Positions 54,129 through 63,173 of a DNA stretch of 64,000 nt are shown one piece after another (positions within the stretch are counted from its first letter, which is position 1; each line of letters begins with the position of its first letter). Made by a program: the position numbers and the translations under genes. The stretch spans positions 62,001 to 126,000 of the forward strand of contig NZ_WKKF01000005.1 of assembly GCF_009674765.1 (NCBI RefSeq), given 5' to 3'. Origin of the DNA: Metabacillus idriensis. Its GTDB lineage: Bacteria > Bacillota > Bacilli > Bacillales > Bacillaceae. Under the pieces are notes generated by a model, which saw only the letters and a list, made by a program, of their open reading frames with translations, had not been told where the DNA came from and did no database searches.

Positions 54129-54253
54129 ATGATTAATCAGCTGGAAAACTCTTGCAAGCCTTATAACTTTCCAACCACAATGAATATTTTTTAACACATT
54201 TTAATCAGTTGACTCATATTCTTAAAACGATGGTATGACAGGAGGCGATTTGT

Positions 54254-55147
54254 ATGAAAAATGATCAGCAAACGGACGCATTATCATTGCTGACCTGGTG
54301 CAAAGAAGCGGAAGAATATGTGGAAAGTCTACGTGATCAAGTTCAAATCAAAGAAATAACTGCGATCAAATCTCAACTTCTGCAGTTAATAGAAGATCTG
54401 AATTCTGTTGACGAGGAAACAAATGCAGGTCCTTTCTTTCAAAGAGCACATGAACTTCATAATCAAATACTTAATACTCTCGTTGATGAGAGAACAACTG
54501 AAGAGCTAAATCGAGCTTTAACAGTCCCGATTGGAAGGCATAAACTTCCCCCGCTCCCATATGCTTATAACGCATTAGAGCCCTATATATCAGAAGAAAT
54601 TATGCGTTTGCATCACTTGAAACATCACCAAAGCTATGTCGATGGACTGAATAAAGCAGAAAAAGAGATGGAAACAGCCAGGAGAAATAATGATTATAAG
54701 TTAATAAAACATTGGGAAAGAGAAGCAGCATTCCACGGAGCCGGTCACTATCTGCACACCATTTTCTGGAGTATTATGGCACCTCATTCCGGAGGGAAAC
54801 CTGGCGGACAGCTTCTTCGGGCAATCAATGAATCATTTGGAAGTTTTGATTCATTCAAAATGCATTTTACAGAAGCAGCCAAAAACGTAGAAGCAGTCGG
54901 CTGGGCAATTCAAGTTTGGTCACCTAGATCTCACAGACTGGAAATCTTAACAGCTGAAAAACATCAAAATCTGAGTCAATGGGATGTTATCCCTTTACTC
55001 GTGCTGGACGTTTGGGAACATGCCTATTATCTGCAATATAAAAATGAGCGTCCAAAATATGTGGAGAATTGGTGGAATGTAGTTAATTGGAAAGAAGTTG
55101 AAAGGCGGTTTAATGCCGCAAGCTCGCTAAAGTGGCAGCCATACTAA
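54254..55147 (+). CDS. Fe/Mn superoxide dismutase with N-terminal extension (SodF-like)
   Basis: A 297-residue protein. The first 95 residues are a helical, acidic extension not found in ordinary SODs. The SOD fold follows: LPPLPYAYNALEPYISEEIM, HHLKHHQSYVDGLN and FHGAGHYLHTIFW (metal histidines), and VLDVWEHAYYLQYKNERP (metal Asp and His). GWAIQVW replaces the more usual GWAWLV. B. subtilis SodF and spore-coat SOD-like proteins share this layout, so full enzyme activity is not certain. GGAGGCG sets the ATG. Confidence 0.87.
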   Translation: MKNDQQTDALSLLTWCKEAEEYVESLRDQVQIKEITAIKSQLLQLIEDLNSVDEETNAGPFFQRAHELHNQILNTLVDERTTEELNRALTVPIGRHKLPPLPYAYNALEPYISEEIMRLHHLKHHQSYVDGLNKAEKEMETARRNNDYKLIKHWEREAAFHGAGHYLHTIFWSIMAPHSGGKPGGQLLRAINESFGSFDSFKMHFTEAAKNVEAVGWAIQVWSPRSHRLEILTAEKHQNLSQWDVIPLLVLDVWEHAYYLQYKNERPKYVENWWNVVNWKEVERRFNAASSLKWQPY

Positions 55148-55462
55148 CCAGAATTAGCTGATTTTGTGAAACCCCTTCTTTATCAAATCCAAACCGATCA
55201 AAAAACACATTGGTTGTGGCAGAAAATTATTATATTCAAGCCAACACTATTATCTTAAGTTCGATTCATTGGGAGAGTGTATCCACTTTCTTCTTCAAAA
55301 GCCTTTAAATAAAATGGGGTCTTTCGTACTTTATAAAATCGACAAACAGTTTTTAAGGGTGCGATTTCGTCGTGCCCCTATATAATTTTCGAAGTACAGC
55401 AAAACACACCACTCAGCCAAAATGGTGTGTTTATATCCACTTCTTTTCAGCTAACTTCAAAA
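55148..55462. other. Intergenic stretch with one weak hairpin
   Basis: About 315 bases without a supported gene. AAACACACCA and TGGTGTGTTT (about 55402-55432) form a hairpin that may end the sod gene or the convergent small gene; neither side has a strong T-run. No other element was seen. Confidence 0.5.
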
Positions 55463-55639
55463 TTACTTGCACTCCACCTTTTCATACCCAAACCGCTCAA
55501 GAAACTCATTGTAGGCTTCCATTCTCCCAAGGATTTTCCCTTTCTCAAGTTCATTCATGTTATTCTGCAGAAGCTTGCAATTCTCCTCCGCTCTTGTTTT
55601 CACATAGGAAGCGATGGCGCTTTCATTAAATGTATTCAT
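55463..55639 (-). CDS. 58-residue hypothetical protein
   Basis: A short soluble protein starting MNTFNESAIASYVKTRAEEN, then LLQNNMNELEKGKILGRMEAY and a tail FLERFGYEKVECK. It is probably a helical hairpin. No family was recognised. GGAGAGGTG six bases upstream favours ATG 55639 over a GTG three codons earlier. Confidence 0.6.
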   Translation of the reverse strand: MNTFNESAIASYVKTRAEENCKLLQNNMNELEKGKILGRMEAYNEFLERFGYEKVECK

Positions 55640-55707
55640 ATTGATCACCTCTCCTTAATAAGGAAAGTACCCCGCTGCCCTCTTTGACAAACTATTATTA
55701 GCACATT

Positions 55708-55744
55708 CAAAAAAGCCCCTCACCTGTTTAAAAGGCAAAGGGCT
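55708..55744 (-). terminator. Terminator of msrA
   Basis: Read on the minus strand, AGCCCTT pairs with AGGGGCT, followed by TTTTTTG. Confidence 0.75.
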
Positions 55745-55750
55745 CAGAGC

Positions 55751-56278
55751 TTACTTCTTCCAATTTTTCTGAATAAATTCTTCTCTTCCAGACTCTTCTC
55801 TTTCTTGCTTATACTTCTGCGGATTTTTAGCATAAAACTTTTGATGATATTCTTCTGCAGGGTAAAAAGGAGCTGCAGGCAGGATTTCAGTGACAGCCGG
55901 ATTTTTAAAGCGGCCGCTTTCGTCAATTTCCTGCTTTGTCTTTTCTGCTTTTTGCTTTTGTTCTTCGGTGTGATAAAAAATAGCTGTGCGGTACTGGCTT
56001 CCTCTATCAAAGAACTGTCCGCCGTCATCAGTCGGATCAATTTGCGGCCAATACAGCCCGAGCAGTCTTTCATATGAAAATACTTCAGGTTCAAAGGTAA
56101 TTTCTACAGCTTCGCGATGGCCTGTCTCACCTGTCTTAATTTGTTCATAAGAAGGGTTTTCCAAGGTTCCGCCTGTATAGCCTGAAACAACCTCAATGAT
56201 TCCAGGCTGCTCGTCAAACGGCTTGACCATACACCAGAAACACCCTCCGGCAAACGTTGCTTTTTCTCTCTTATTCAT
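55751..56278 (-). CDS. msrA: Peptide methionine sulfoxide reductase MsrA
   Basis: A 175-residue repair enzyme for methionine-S-sulfoxide. TFAGGCFWCMVKPFDEQPG has the catalytic cysteine in GCFWC, with a second cysteine two residues on. GYTGGTLENPSYEQIKTGET, HREAVEITF and DPTDDGGQFFDRGSQYRTAI complete the active site. GAGGTG selects ATG 56278. No msrB is adjacent. Confidence 0.94.
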   Translation of the reverse strand: MNKREKATFAGGCFWCMVKPFDEQPGIIEVVSGYTGGTLENPSYEQIKTGETGHREAVEITFEPEVFSYERLLGLYWPQIDPTDDGGQFFDRGSQYRTAIFYHTEEQKQKAEKTKQEIDESGRFKNPAVTEILPAAPFYPAEEYHQKFYAKNPQKYKQEREESGREEFIQKNWKK

Positions 56279-56346
56279 GCATGACACCTCTATTTTCTAA
56301 ATAAGAAACAGCAGGAGCAATCGCTGCGCCTGCCATTCATTTTGGA

Positions 56347-57471
56347 TTATTCGCCTTTAGCTACTTCTTCAATGATAGCCACAACGAGTTCAGCTGTTTT
56401 CACAAGCTCTTCTATCGGCATCTTTTCATTTGTTGTATGAATATCTTCGTATCCTACTGCCAAATTCACGGTTGGAATGTCAAATCCGGCAATCACATTG
56501 GCATCACTGCCTCCGCCGCTTGTTTGAAGCTCGCTTGTGCGTCCGATTGCTGCAGCCGCTTTTTTAGCGACTTCAACAACATGATCACCCTCGCCGAATT
56601 TAAATCCTGGATACATCACTTCAATATCCACTTCAGCTCGTCCGCCCATTTCAGCAGCAGCGCTCTCAAAAGCTTCTTTCATTTTCGCCACTTGAGCTTC
56701 CATTTTTTCAGGAACCAAAGATCTTGCTTCAGCTAAGATATTCACATGATCGCAAACGATGTTAGTTTGCGTGCCTCCTTCAAAACGGCCAATATTAGCT
56801 GTTGTTTCTTGATCAATTCTGCCTAAAGGCATTTTTGCTATCGCTTTGGCTGCAATGGTAATCGCAGATACACCTTTTTCAGGAGCGACACCGGCATGAG
56901 CCGTTTTGCCAAAGATGGCTGCTTTTACTTTAGCCTGTGTTGGAGCTGCTACAATGATTGTGCCAACTTTGCCATCACTGTCTAATGCATAACCGAATTT
57001 TGCTGTGATTTGAGAACCATCTAAAGCTTTTGCGCCTACAAGGCCAGATTCTTCACCTGCGGTAATAATAAATTCGATTTTTCCATGTGCGATGTTATTT
57101 TCCTTTAAAACGCGGACGGCTTCAAGCATCGCGGATAAACCAGTTTTATCATCAGCACCTAAAATCGTTGTTCCATCTGTCACGATGTAATCATCTTTAA
57201 TGGAAGGCTTAATGCCTTTTCCAGGAACAACTGTATCCATATGTGACGTAAAGTAAATTGGATCTACTCCGTCCTTTACAGCTTCCAGAGTACAAATTAG
57301 ATTTCCTGCTCCGTGTCCAGTGACGCCAGTTGTATCATCTTCCACTACATGAACTCCAAGTGCTGAGAACTTTTCTTTTAAAACTTTTGCTATTTCTGTT
57401 TCGAATTTCGTTTCTGAATCAATTTGCACAAGCTCCAGAAATTCATTCACTAAGCGTTCTTGATTAACCAT
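56347..57471 (-). CDS. yqjE: M20/PepT-like zinc aminopeptidase, YqjE-like
   Basis: A 374-residue peptidase T-like enzyme. FTSHMDTVVPG holds the first zinc ligands, TTILGADDKTGLSAMLEA the bridging aspartate, and FIITAGEESGLVGAKAL the catalytic glutamate pair. Residues 180-290 form the lid/dimer domain, and GGGSDANVIAGF plus DIHTTNE the last ligands. GGAGG eight bases upstream selects ATG 57471. It lies 23 bp downstream of mmdA and probably shares its transcript. Confidence 0.9.
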   Translation of the reverse strand: MVNQERLVNEFLELVQIDSETKFETEIAKVLKEKFSALGVHVVEDDTTGVTGHGAGNLICTLEAVKDGVDPIYFTSHMDTVVPGKGIKPSIKDDYIVTDGTTILGADDKTGLSAMLEAVRVLKENNIAHGKIEFIITAGEESGLVGAKALDGSQITAKFGYALDSDGKVGTIIVAAPTQAKVKAAIFGKTAHAGVAPEKGVSAITIAAKAIAKMPLGRIDQETTANIGRFEGGTQTNIVCDHVNILAEARSLVPEKMEAQVAKMKEAFESAAAEMGGRAEVDIEVMYPGFKFGEGDHVVEVAKKAAAAIGRTSELQTSGGGSDANVIAGFDIPTVNLAVGYEDIHTTNEKMPIEELVKTAELVVAIIEEVAKGE

Positions 57472-57494
57472 ATGTATTTCCTCCATAAATTGTA

Positions 57495-59048
57495 TTAAAG
57501 CGGAATGTTTCCATGTTTTTTGACAGGTCTTTGCTCCTGCTTTGTCCGCAGCATTTCAAGCGCCTGAATCAATTTGATTCTTGTATCCCGCGGATCAATG
57601 ACATCATCGACCATGCCCTGACTTGCAGCAACATACGGATTTGCAAATTTCTCCCTGTATTCTTCAATTTTATTTGCTCTTGTTTCCTCAGGATTATCAC
57701 TGTTTTCAATTTCTTTAGCGAAAATGATATTCGCAGCACCCTGAGGGCCCATTACAGCAATCTCGGCATTAGGCCATGCAAACACAAGATCCGCTCCGAT
57801 GGATTTGCTGTTCAGTGCAACATATGCTCCGCCGTAGGCTTTTCGCAAAATAACCGTCAATTTAGGAACAGTTGCTTCTGAATAGGCATATAAAATTTTT
57901 GCTCCGTGTCTGATGATTCCCCCGTGCTCCTGCTTAATTCCCGGGAAAAATCCCGTTACATCTTCAAATGTAATAATCGGAATCTGGAAAGAATCACAAA
58001 AACGGATGAACCTGGAAGCTTTATCTGAAGAATCAATATCCAGTCCGCCCGCCATATACTTTGGCTGATTGCAGACAAGTCCTACGACTTCTCCTTTTAT
58101 TCTTGCAAAACCGACGACAATATTTTTTGCAAAGTCCTTTTGCACCTCATAAAAAGAATCGGCATCAGCCACTTCTTGAATCACCACTCGAACATCATAA
58201 GGCCTGAGAGCATCAAATGGAATGCAGTCTGTCAGATTCGGACGATAATCTGAATCATCTTCGAATGGCAAAATCTGTGCTTTTACCTGATTATTCTGCG
58301 GCAAATAAGTGATTAATTTTCGAACTTGAGAAAGCACCTCTTCTTCTGTTTCGCCAGAAAAATGGGCATTTCCGCTGATTGTATTATGTACTTTAGCTCC
58401 GCCTAGATCTTCGGAACTGATTTTTTCGCCTGTTACGGTTTCGATCACTTTAGGCCCTGTTATAAACATTTGACTCGTTTTCTCGACCATAAAGACAAAG
58501 TCTGTAATGGCAGGAGAATAGACGGCACCGCCTGCACAAGGACCAAGGATAACCGAAATTTGCGGTATAACGCCTGAATAGATGGTATTGCGGTAAAATA
58601 TCTGCCCATATCCATCTAATGATACCACACCTTCCTGAATTCTAGCACCTCCGGAGTCGTTGAGGCCAATGAAAGGCGTTCCGCTTTTCGCGGCAAGATC
58701 CATGACTGCAGCAATTTTTTTGGCATGCATTTCTCCAAGTGCTCCTCCAAAAACGGTAAAATCCTGTGAGAATAAGTAGATTGGCCGCCCATGGACTTTG
58801 CCGTAGCCTGTGACAACTCCGTCTCCAGGTCCTTTTTTCCCGCTAAGGCCAAAGTCATTGCAGCGGTGCTCAATAAAAGGATTCATCTCTACAAAAGTTC
58901 CTTCATCTACTAATAGATCAATTCGTTCTCTCGCTGTCAGCTTTCCTTTTTCATGCTGTTTTTCAATGCGTTCATCTCCGCCGCCCATTTCCACTTCACG
59001 CCTTCGATCATACAGTTCATTTATTTTTTCGAAAATATCTATGCTCAT
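57495..59048 (-). CDS. mmdA: Acyl-CoA carboxylase carboxyltransferase subunit (MmdA/PccB type)
   Basis: A 517-residue biotin-dependent carboxyltransferase beta subunit for propionyl-CoA/methylmalonyl-CoA or a related acyl-CoA. Two crotonase-fold halves: GGALGEMHAKKIAAVMDLA, GLNDSGGARIQEGVVSLDGY, LGPCAGGAVYSPAITDF, then GFFPGIKQEHGGIIRHGAK, LRKAYGGAYVALNSK and GPQGAANIIF. No biotin carrier or carboxylase gene lies in the window. Its start overlaps the mce stop by four bases. Confidence 0.92.
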   Translation of the reverse strand: MSIDIFEKINELYDRRREVEMGGGDERIEKQHEKGKLTARERIDLLVDEGTFVEMNPFIEHRCNDFGLSGKKGPGDGVVTGYGKVHGRPIYLFSQDFTVFGGALGEMHAKKIAAVMDLAAKSGTPFIGLNDSGGARIQEGVVSLDGYGQIFYRNTIYSGVIPQISVILGPCAGGAVYSPAITDFVFMVEKTSQMFITGPKVIETVTGEKISSEDLGGAKVHNTISGNAHFSGETEEEVLSQVRKLITYLPQNNQVKAQILPFEDDSDYRPNLTDCIPFDALRPYDVRVVIQEVADADSFYEVQKDFAKNIVVGFARIKGEVVGLVCNQPKYMAGGLDIDSSDKASRFIRFCDSFQIPIITFEDVTGFFPGIKQEHGGIIRHGAKILYAYSEATVPKLTVILRKAYGGAYVALNSKSIGADLVFAWPNAEIAVMGPQGAANIIFAKEIENSDNPEETRANKIEEYREKFANPYVAASQGMVDDVIDPRDTRIKLIQALEMLRTKQEQRPVKKHGNIPL

Positions 59049-59461
59049 CGAACATTACCTTCTCTCTTTTCACATAGTTCCACTAATACTCCATTTGCAG
59101 CTTTAGGATGCAAAAAAGCGATGGAAGCGCCGCCTGCACCGCTCCTTGGAGTTTCATCAATCATTTTCACTCCATTATTCCGTAAATCTTCGATCCGTTT
59201 CTTTATATCATCCACTCCTAAAGCCAAATGATGTATGCCCTCTCCCCGTTTTTCAATAAATTTGGCTACAGCACTGTCCTCTGAAGTGGGCTCAAGCAAT
59301 TCAATTTTCGTCTCGCCGATTTTCAAAAAAGCGACTTTCACCTTTTGCTCTTCCACGTGCTCAATACCCTGAAGCTGTAATCCGAGAGTCTTCTCATAAA
59401 ACGGAAGCACCTCAGAAATGGAACGCACCGCTACCCCTATGTGATCTACCTTTTTAATCAT
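59045..59461 (-). CDS. mce: Methylmalonyl-CoA epimerase
   Basis: A 138-residue vicinal-oxygen-chelate protein interconverting R- and S-methylmalonyl-CoA. KVDHIGVAVRSI has the first metal His, KIELLEPTSEDS a metal Glu, GIHHLALGVDDI the second His and GVLVELCE the last Glu. The gene pair mce-mmdA (B. subtilis yqjC-yqjD) places it in propionyl-CoA or branched-chain and odd-chain acid metabolism. The mutase genes are not in this window. Confidence 0.92.
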   Translation of the reverse strand: MIKKVDHIGVAVRSISEVLPFYEKTLGLQLQGIEHVEEQKVKVAFLKIGETKIELLEPTSEDSAVAKFIEKRGEGIHHLALGVDDIKKRIEDLRNNGVKMIDETPRSGAGGASIAFLHPKAANGVLVELCEKREGNVR

Positions 59462-59578
59462 CTCTTCCCTCCTCTTGTTGAAAACGCTTAACTATTATGA
59501 ACATGACTTACTTCTTTATTTACTGTCAATATTCCTGCTGTTTCGACTAAAATGTGCAATTTTGTTCATACTCCTCCC

Positions 59579-59607
59579 TTGTCCAGTCTAATTATACACG
59601 TTAAAAT
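59579..59607 (+). promoter_or_regulatory. Candidate promoter of the Prli42 gene
   Basis: TTGTCC (59579-59584), a 17-bp spacer and TAAAAT (59602-59607). Confidence 0.55.
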
Positions 59608-59638
59608 ATAGACAGAATCCTATATAGGAGTGAAGATA

Positions 59639-59731
59639 ATGTCTAAAAGATTTCAAAAAGTAATTGTTTATTTGATGCTTGCTGTAATGATTGCAACAAC
59701 ATTGCTTGCTGGGATGAGCATGTGGTTTTAA
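59639..59731 (+). CDS. prli42: Prli42-like stressosome-associated mini-protein
   Basis: A 30-residue protein: MSKRFQKVIVYLMLAVMIAT followed by TLLAGMSMWF. It has a short basic N-terminus and one membrane helix, closely fitting the Prli42 family described in Listeria as the membrane anchor of the stressosome. AGGAG eight bases upstream and a promoter support it. It is divergent from mce-mmdA and followed at once by a repeat copy. Confidence 0.82.
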   Translation: MSKRFQKVIVYLMLAVMIATTLLAGMSMWF

Positions 59732-59734
59732 TAA

Positions 59735-59835
59735 GAAATGCGGAGCCGGCTGTTTAGCCCCGAAAGGCAGATAAGAATCCGGCAGTGAAGGCGCTTTTTG
59801 CCTTTGCTGACGGATTTGTTCTGTAACGGAACCGG
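59735..59835 (+). repeat. Diverged 122-bp repeat copy
   Basis: GAAATGCGGAGCCGGCTG... with the core AAGGCGCTTTTTGCCTTTGC, starting 4 bases after the Prli42 stop. The right end is lost or shortened. Confidence 0.8.
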
Positions 59836-59857
59836 CTGATGACCGGCATCTTATACT

Positions 59858-59897
59858 AAAAAAGGTGATTCCCTTATTGGGAAACACCTTTTTTCAT
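59858..59897. terminator. Bidirectional terminator
   Basis: AAAAAAGGTG and CACCTTTTTT with an inner TTCCC/GGGAA pairing. It contains the end of the L,D-transpeptidase gene. Confidence 0.8.
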
Positions 59898-60392
59898 TGC
59901 GCCTTTTTCAGCAGCTATTTTTTCAAACGGCTTATTGTTTTTTGTAATAAATACCTTTGTGCCGATTGGAATATGTTCAAACAGAATTTCTACTTCCTCA
60001 TTATACATACGCACACAACCCTGGGTCACAAAGGAACCAATTGAATCTTCATTATTCGTTCCATGAATGCCATACGTTCTGCCATCAGAATTTTCTGCAT
60101 CGAATCCGATCCACCTGGTCCCAAGCGGGTTTTTAGGATCGCCGCCCGGAATATTCTTTTTTCGGTAATACGGATCTGCCGCTTTCACAGTGATCGTGAA
60201 TTCTCCTTCTGGTGTAAGCTCTTCATTCTTGCCTGTAGCAACGTCAAAGATTTTCATAACCTGACCATTATCTATATATGCAAGTTCGTTCGACTGCTTA
60301 TTGATAATGACATATGGATCCCCGACAGATGGATTTTCTCCGAGCGGCCAAAGCGGAGAGAGAAACAAGATGGAAAGAAGCAATACTTTCAT
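59874..60392 (-). CDS. Secreted L,D-transpeptidase (YkuD domain)
   Basis: A 172-residue wall enzyme with an N-terminal signal peptide (residues 1-20, KVLLLSILFLSPLWPLG). The YkuD domain runs from about residue 25 to 155. YGIHGTNNEDSIGSFVTQGC plus VRM is the catalytic motif with His and Cys. It would cross-link or modify peptidoglycan outside the cell. No LysM domain. Probably the B. subtilis YqjB counterpart by position, which is inference. Confidence 0.88.
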   Translation of the reverse strand: MKVLLLSILFLSPLWPLGENPSVGDPYVIINKQSNELAYIDNGQVMKIFDVATGKNEELTPEGEFTITVKAADPYYRKKNIPGGDPKNPLGTRWIGFDAENSDGRTYGIHGTNNEDSIGSFVTQGCVRMYNEEVEILFEHIPIGTKVFITKNNKPFEKIAAEKGAMKKGVSQ

Positions 60393-60412
60393 GATGAATC
60401 ATCCTTTTTTCT

Positions 60413-61396
60413 TTATGTTGCACTGGAAGGATGAAATTCATGCTCTGCAGATATGCCTTTAAACTGACTTTTTATGACAAGATACTGCTCCATTTCCCGT
60501 ACAAAGTGCAGAAGAGCGGCTCTTGCTTCAAACTCTTCCCGGGTTTCAGGAAGCGGCATTTCTTCAAAACTTTTTCTCATATGATGAAGTTTGACTAAAA
60601 ACTTGTGTGCCGTATTACCAGGGTGTATCGCTTCTCTGACTTCCTGAATAAATTCAGCGATAATTTCGGCCTGATCAACCGTTACATTCACGGAAGTAAT
60701 AATCGGAAGGACCCGTTCGATAATTTCAAATTGTTTTTCCCTCATTTTAAAATAGTGGTAATAGAGATTTTCATGTCTCATAAAATGGTTTTCGACATCT
60801 CTGAATGCCAGAGTTTTGGCTTCGTTTATTAAGAGAGCGGTCTCCGTTATTTCTTTTCCGTCCCATGAACTATCGTTTGATAGTAAATACTCTTCAATTT
60901 CCAGAAAGATCTTCGAAAGATTATCTTCAATTTTCAGCTGATATTCTTTCAGCTTTTTATCAACACTCGGCATATAAAGGTTCATAATCAGGGCAACCCC
61001 TATCCCGGTTGAGATAAGCGCGATTTCATTCAAAACAAGACTGAACGTAATATGTGAGGATGTGTATAAGTGCAAAATGATAACTGAACTGGTCACAATC
61101 CCTTCTTTTGCATGGACAATTACTGTCACAGGAATAAAAAACAGTAAAAGAAGACCGATAACAAAAGGATAATAGCCAATTCCTTCAAAGAAGACAAATG
61201 AAAAGAGAATGGCAATTAAACAAGCAAAAAATCTTGCCCAGGAAGTCTGCAATGATTTCTTCTTTGTTACCTGAATACAGAGAATCGTCAGTATCCCGGC
61301 TGATGCGAAATTATCGAGCTGAAACAGCTGCGCCAGACTGATGGCAATCGCTGCTCCCAATGCAGTTTTAAGTGTGCGGTATCCGATTTTAAACAT
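60413..61396 (-). CDS. yqjA: YqjA-like membrane protein, aromatic acid exporter family
   Basis: A 327-residue protein. About six hydrophobic segments fill residues 8-140 (TALGAAIAISLAQLFQLDNF, SAGILTILCIQVTKKKS, FEGIGYYPFVIGLLLLFFIP). A long helical soluble domain follows (about 150-320, EFIQEVREAIHPGNTAHKFL). It matches the FUSC/aromatic-acid-exporter family and B. subtilis YqjA in size and position. Substrate is unproven. Confidence 0.85.
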   Translation of the reverse strand: MFKIGYRTLKTALGAAIAISLAQLFQLDNFASAGILTILCIQVTKKKSLQTSWARFFACLIAILFSFVFFEGIGYYPFVIGLLLLFFIPVTVIVHAKEGIVTSSVIILHLYTSSHITFSLVLNEIALISTGIGVALIMNLYMPSVDKKLKEYQLKIEDNLSKIFLEIEEYLLSNDSSWDGKEITETALLINEAKTLAFRDVENHFMRHENLYYHYFKMREKQFEIIERVLPIITSVNVTVDQAEIIAEFIQEVREAIHPGNTAHKFLVKLHHMRKSFEEMPLPETREEFEARAALLHFVREMEQYLVIKSQFKGISAEHEFHPSSAT

Positions 61397-61575
61397 TTTC
61401 TTGCCCCTTGCTTCATTATTCTGTTTGTTAGTGTAACCAAAAAGAAGAATGATTTTTGAATAAGTCTTATGTGTGCTGCTGCGGTTTTTAAAAGAACCGC
61501 TAATTTAATGGTGTTTCTTTTCAAATTAATATGTATAAATGATTATGGCCAAACCTTTTAAAAAACCAAAAAGAA

Positions 61576-61600
61576 AAAGATGATCATCATGATCATCTTT
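61576..61600 (-). terminator. Terminator of art operon
   Basis: AAAGATGATCA, loop TCA, TGATCATCTTT. On the minus strand it lies just after artM and leads into TTCTTTTTGG. Confidence 0.82.
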
Positions 61601-61610
61601 CACTTTAGGA

Positions 61611-62333
61611 TTATAGCATTTTTTCAAGGAAAATTTGTGCACGTTTCGTTTTAGGATTTGTAAAAAATTCCTTAGGCGGTGCATCTTCAACTAAAATGCC
61701 CTCATCCAAAAAGAGGACTCTGTCTGCTACTTCTCTTGCAAATCCCATTTCATGGGTTACAATCGCCATCGTCATACCGGAGAACGCAAGATTTTTCATA
61801 ACCTCCAATACTTCCTTTACCATCTCTGGATCAAGAGCAGAGGTAGGTTCATCAAACAGCATAACCTCGGGGTTCATTGCAAGCGCCCTTGCAATCGCAA
61901 CCCGTTGCTTTTGTCCGCCTGATAACCTGCTTGGATATTCATGAGCTTTTTCAGCAAGACCGACTTTCTTTAAAAGTTCGTGCCCCTGTGCTTCTGCTTC
62001 CTTTTTGGAAGTTCCCTTAACCGTTAATGGTGCGTATGTTAAGTTTTCCAAAACGGTTTTGTGAGGAAAAAGATGAAAATGCTGAAAAACCATTCCGACA
62101 TTTTGACGAACTTTATTGATATCTGTTTTTGGATTTGTAATATCATGATCTTTAATCCAGACATGTCCGTCTGTTGGATCTTCCAAACGATTCAAACAGC
62201 GCAGAAAGGTAGATTTCCCTGAGCCTGATGGCCCGATAATCGCGACAACCTCTTTTTCAGCAATTGATGTGGTAATTCCTTTAAGCACTTCTAATTTACC
62301 AAATGACTTATGAAGATTTTCTACTTTAATCAC
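61611..62333 (-). CDS. artM: Polar amino acid ABC transporter ATPase
   Basis: A 240-residue ATPase, exactly the length of B. subtilis ArtM (YqiZ). [18 protein letters not shown] is Walker [15 protein letters not shown] the Q-loop, [16 protein letters not shown] the signature, [16 protein letters not shown] Walker B, and [11 protein letters not shown] the H-loop. GTG 62333, overlapping the artQ stop by eight bases, fits the family start ([11 protein letters not shown]). Arginine is the likely main substrate. Confidence 0.93.
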   Translation of the reverse strand: MIKVENLHKSFGKLEVLKGITTSIAEKEVVAIIGPSGSGKSTFLRCLNRLEDPTDGHVWIKDHDITNPKTDINKVRQNVGMVFQHFHLFPHKTVLENLTYAPLTVKGTSKKEAEAQGHELLKKVGLAEKAHEYPSRLSGGQKQRVAIARALAMNPEVMLFDEPTSALDPEMVKEVLEVMKNLAFSGMTMAIVTHEMGFAREVADRVLFLDEGILVEDAPPKEFFTNPKTKRAQIFLEKML

Positions 62334-62985
62334 TGCGCGCCATTCTCCTTTCAACGAGTTTGCCAAGGAGCGTTAAGATGATAACCATGACATAATAGAT
62401 TAAACCCGCAATTAAGATCGGTTCAAAATAACGGTATGTTTGTCCTCCGACAATATACGAACTTCTCATGATATCCTGTACGCCAATGATGGTTACAATC
62501 GCAGATTCCTTAGTGAGCGTAATGAATTCATTCATCAGTGCAGGAAGAATATTTTTGATGGCCTGAGGAAAAATGATATCTTTCATCATTTTTGAATAAG
62601 GAACACCTAGAGCCATTGCAGCTTCGCGCTGCCCTTTATCAATTGCCATGATGCCTGCTCTGATAACCTCAGAAATGTATGCGCCTGAATTCAGGGCAAA
62701 TGTTGCAACTGCTGCTGGATAAGGATCAATCTCAAAGCCAAGTATTTGCGGTGCACCATAATAAATGATTAATAATTGCAAGATGAGCGGCGTGCCGCGA
62801 AAAACGGATGTATATGCATCTGCAATCCACATCAGCGGCTTAATTCTGCTGATCTTAAGCAGTGCAAGAATGACAGCAAGAATAAATCCAATTAAAGCAG
62901 AAAGTCCTACAATTTTCAATGTAACAGGTATCCCCTGAAGAATAAAAGGTATGGAGGGTGCTATAGCCGGAAAATCCAGATTCAT
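62326..62985 (-). CDS. artQ: Polar amino acid ABC transporter permease
   Basis: A 219-residue HisM-type permease (same length as ArtQ) with about five hydrophobic segments. The EAA loop is [36 protein letters not shown] and [15 protein letters not shown] are family signatures. The ATPase gene overlaps its end. A 122-bp repeat and a strong hairpin separate it from artP. Confidence 0.93.
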   Translation of the reverse strand: MNLDFPAIAPSIPFILQGIPVTLKIVGLSALIGFILAVILALLKISRIKPLMWIADAYTSVFRGTPLILQLLIIYYGAPQILGFEIDPYPAAVATFALNSGAYISEVIRAGIMAIDKGQREAAMALGVPYSKMMKDIIFPQAIKNILPALMNEFITLTKESAIVTIIGVQDIMRSSYIVGGQTYRYFEPILIAGLIYYVMVIILTLLGKLVERRMARSD

Positions 62986-63019
62986 TTTTCATGACACTCC
63001 TTTCTGTATAAGGAAATAA

Positions 63020-63141
63020 GAAAAGCGCAATCGCCCGTTTAGCGCAGGCAGACAGATAAGGATCCGACAGAAAAGGCGCTTTTTGCCTTTCCTGTCGGAT
63101 CCGTTCTGGCCGAGGAGCCTGAGCGTTGGAGCTAGACACCA
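63020..63141 (+). repeat. 122-bp repeat copy between artQ and artP
   Basis: Begins GAAAAGCGCAATCGCCCG. The stem GGATCCGACAGAAAAGG pairs with CCTTTCCTGTCGGATCC. It ends GGAGCTAGACACC. Oriented opposite to the art genes and inside what is normally one operon. Confidence 0.88.
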
Positions 63142-63173
63142 ATGCGCAAAAATTTTATACATTCTTATTTCTT

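Noticed and set aside
59588-59887. 99-codon minus-strand frame
   Set aside because: It overlaps the Prli42 gene and a repeat copy on the other strand and has no ribosome site.
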